NCBI GenBank assembly: GCA_020429485.1
Contig: JAGQLK010000010.1
Span: forward strand, 1 to 15,117
Reading direction: 5' to 3'
DNA length: 15,117 nt
Source: Candidatus Dojkabacteria bacterium
GTDB lineage: Bacteria; Patescibacteriota; Dojkabacteria; B142; OLB20
Shown one piece after another: positions 14,617-15,117 of this stretch. The notes beneath the pieces are model-generated. The model searched no databases. It saw nothing but the letters and a program-made list of their open reading frames with translations, and was not told the DNA's origin. Numbering within the stretch: the first letter of the stretch is position 1; every line of letters starts with the position of its first letter. Both the position numbers and the translations under genes were made by a program.

Positions 14617-14769
14617 AGTATTTTTTTTAAAACTAATAAAAAACCATAACATATTTTGTGCTAATACTACACGAAACAATGACCATTCGAAAAAGCTAGC
14701 CATGAATATATTGAATAGAGTATGATATGAAGGTAACAAGTAATTTGGTTTATCTCAAAAATTAGAGTA
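14617..14769. other. Divergent intergenic region between DUF368 and DedA genes
   Basis: If DUF368 starts at 14616, these 153 bp separate it from the DedA start. The region is AT-rich, includes a run of eight Ts at 14621-14628 just upstream of the DUF368 start, and must hold promoters for both genes. A TATGAT (14721-14726, plus strand) and a TTGTTT (14679 down to 14674, minus strand) are possible elements, but none is convincing. The open frame of the DUF368 gene continues through it, so part could encode an N-terminal extension. Confidence 0.4.
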
Positions 14770-15117
14770 ATGGAAGCAGTATTTGATTTTGTAATTAATC
14801 TTATCTCTTCGTTAGGTTACTGGGGGATATTTATAGGTATGTTTATTGAGTCTAGTAGTATTCCTTTACCGTCAGAAGCAATAATGGGATTTGCTGGTTA
14901 TCTGGTATATAAGGGTGAAATGAACCTATGGTTAGCAGGTCTTGTTGGTGCATTGGGCAATATTTCCGGATCAACATTTATGTATATCTTAGGATTAAAA
15001 GGTGGCCGTCCCATAGTTGAAAAATATGGGAAATATTTACATATAACAAAAGACAAATTAGAAAAATCTGATAAATGGTTTGCCAAATGGGGCGATGAAA
15101 TGGTTTTCATCGCTCAA
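14770..15117 (+). CDS. DedA-family membrane protein, 3' end cut by window
   Basis: An open frame from ATG 14770 runs without a stop to the window end, giving the first 116 residues of a protein normally about 200 residues long. The sequence is typical of the DedA/SNARE-associated (VTT domain) family: GYWGIFIGMFIESSSIPLPSE (17-37, quoted as two parts: a GYWGIFIGMFIES helix, then the SIPLPSE re-entrant motif with Glu37). Next come a GFAGYLVYKG segment, LAGLVGALGNISGSTFMYILG (62-82, a conserved second helix), and KYGKYLHITKDKLEKSDKWF (94-113). DedA proteins, including UptA, move undecaprenyl phosphate or other phospholipids across the membrane. The divergent DUF368 gene does the same job in other bacteria. 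The start is supported by the usual N-terminal spacing to the motif; no clear Shine-Dalgarno is present. Confidence 0.92.
   Translation, partial: MEAVFDFVINLISSLGYWGIFIGMFIESSSIPLPSEAIMGFAGYLVYKGEMNLWLAGLVGALGNISGSTFMYILGLKGGRPIVEKYGKYLHITKDKLEKSDKWFAKWGDEMVFIAQ

Noticed and set aside
14617..14739. N-terminal extension of the DUF368 protein from a TTG start
   Set aside because: The family start motif begins at the ATG at 14616. The extension would begin with a rare codon, adds 41 residues not typical of the family, and fills the space needed for divergent promoters.
14898..15110. Minus-strand open frame at the right edge
   Set aside because: It lies opposite the clear DedA-family coding sequence and has no family features.

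Overview
The window is AT-rich (roughly 35% G+C by eye) and densely coding: 15 genes, no gap over about 155 bp, and no tRNA, rRNA, CRISPR array or insertion sequence that I can see. The standard genetic code fits. Long frames such as LigD run uninterrupted, and tryptophan is encoded by TGG. None of the 14 complete genes ends in TGA. Only one of the 15 starts has a convincing Shine-Dalgarno sequence, and several promoters are extended -10 elements (TGn then TATAAT-like). There is a sortase but no sign of outer-membrane machinery. Together with the compact layout, this suggests a monoderm, possibly a Patescibacteria/CPR member. That is an inference; no taxonomic marker gene is present.

Left part (1-5421): a CreD-like membrane protein with its own strong terminator is followed by a two-gene operon of an anchored FN3-domain protein and a sortase. 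Running head-on into that operon is an ECF sigma factor and FecR-type anti-sigma pair. The FecR protein carries a long extracellular Ig/FN3-like region. This half reads as cell-surface assembly and envelope sensing.

Middle (5497-9775): a membrane-anchored putative zinc peptidase diverges from the sigma factor. It is followed by a tight Ku-LigD operon, a complete two-component bacterial non-homologous end-joining system with LigD domains in the order phosphoesterase, ligase, polymerase.

Right part (9847-15117): an anchored extracellular protein of unknown function is followed by a divergent pair, a minimal kinase-like protein and an unknown lysine-poor protein, driven by mirror-image extended -10 promoters. 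Next come an acidic coiled-coil protein overlapping a DUF3159-like membrane protein, then a DUF368 (PopT-type) protein divergent from a DedA-family gene cut by the window end. DUF368 and DedA are the two families known to return undecaprenyl phosphate across the membrane, so this end looks like a lipid-carrier recycling locus.

The three convergent gene pairs all have abutting or overlapping stop codons, leaving no intergenic room for conventional terminators.
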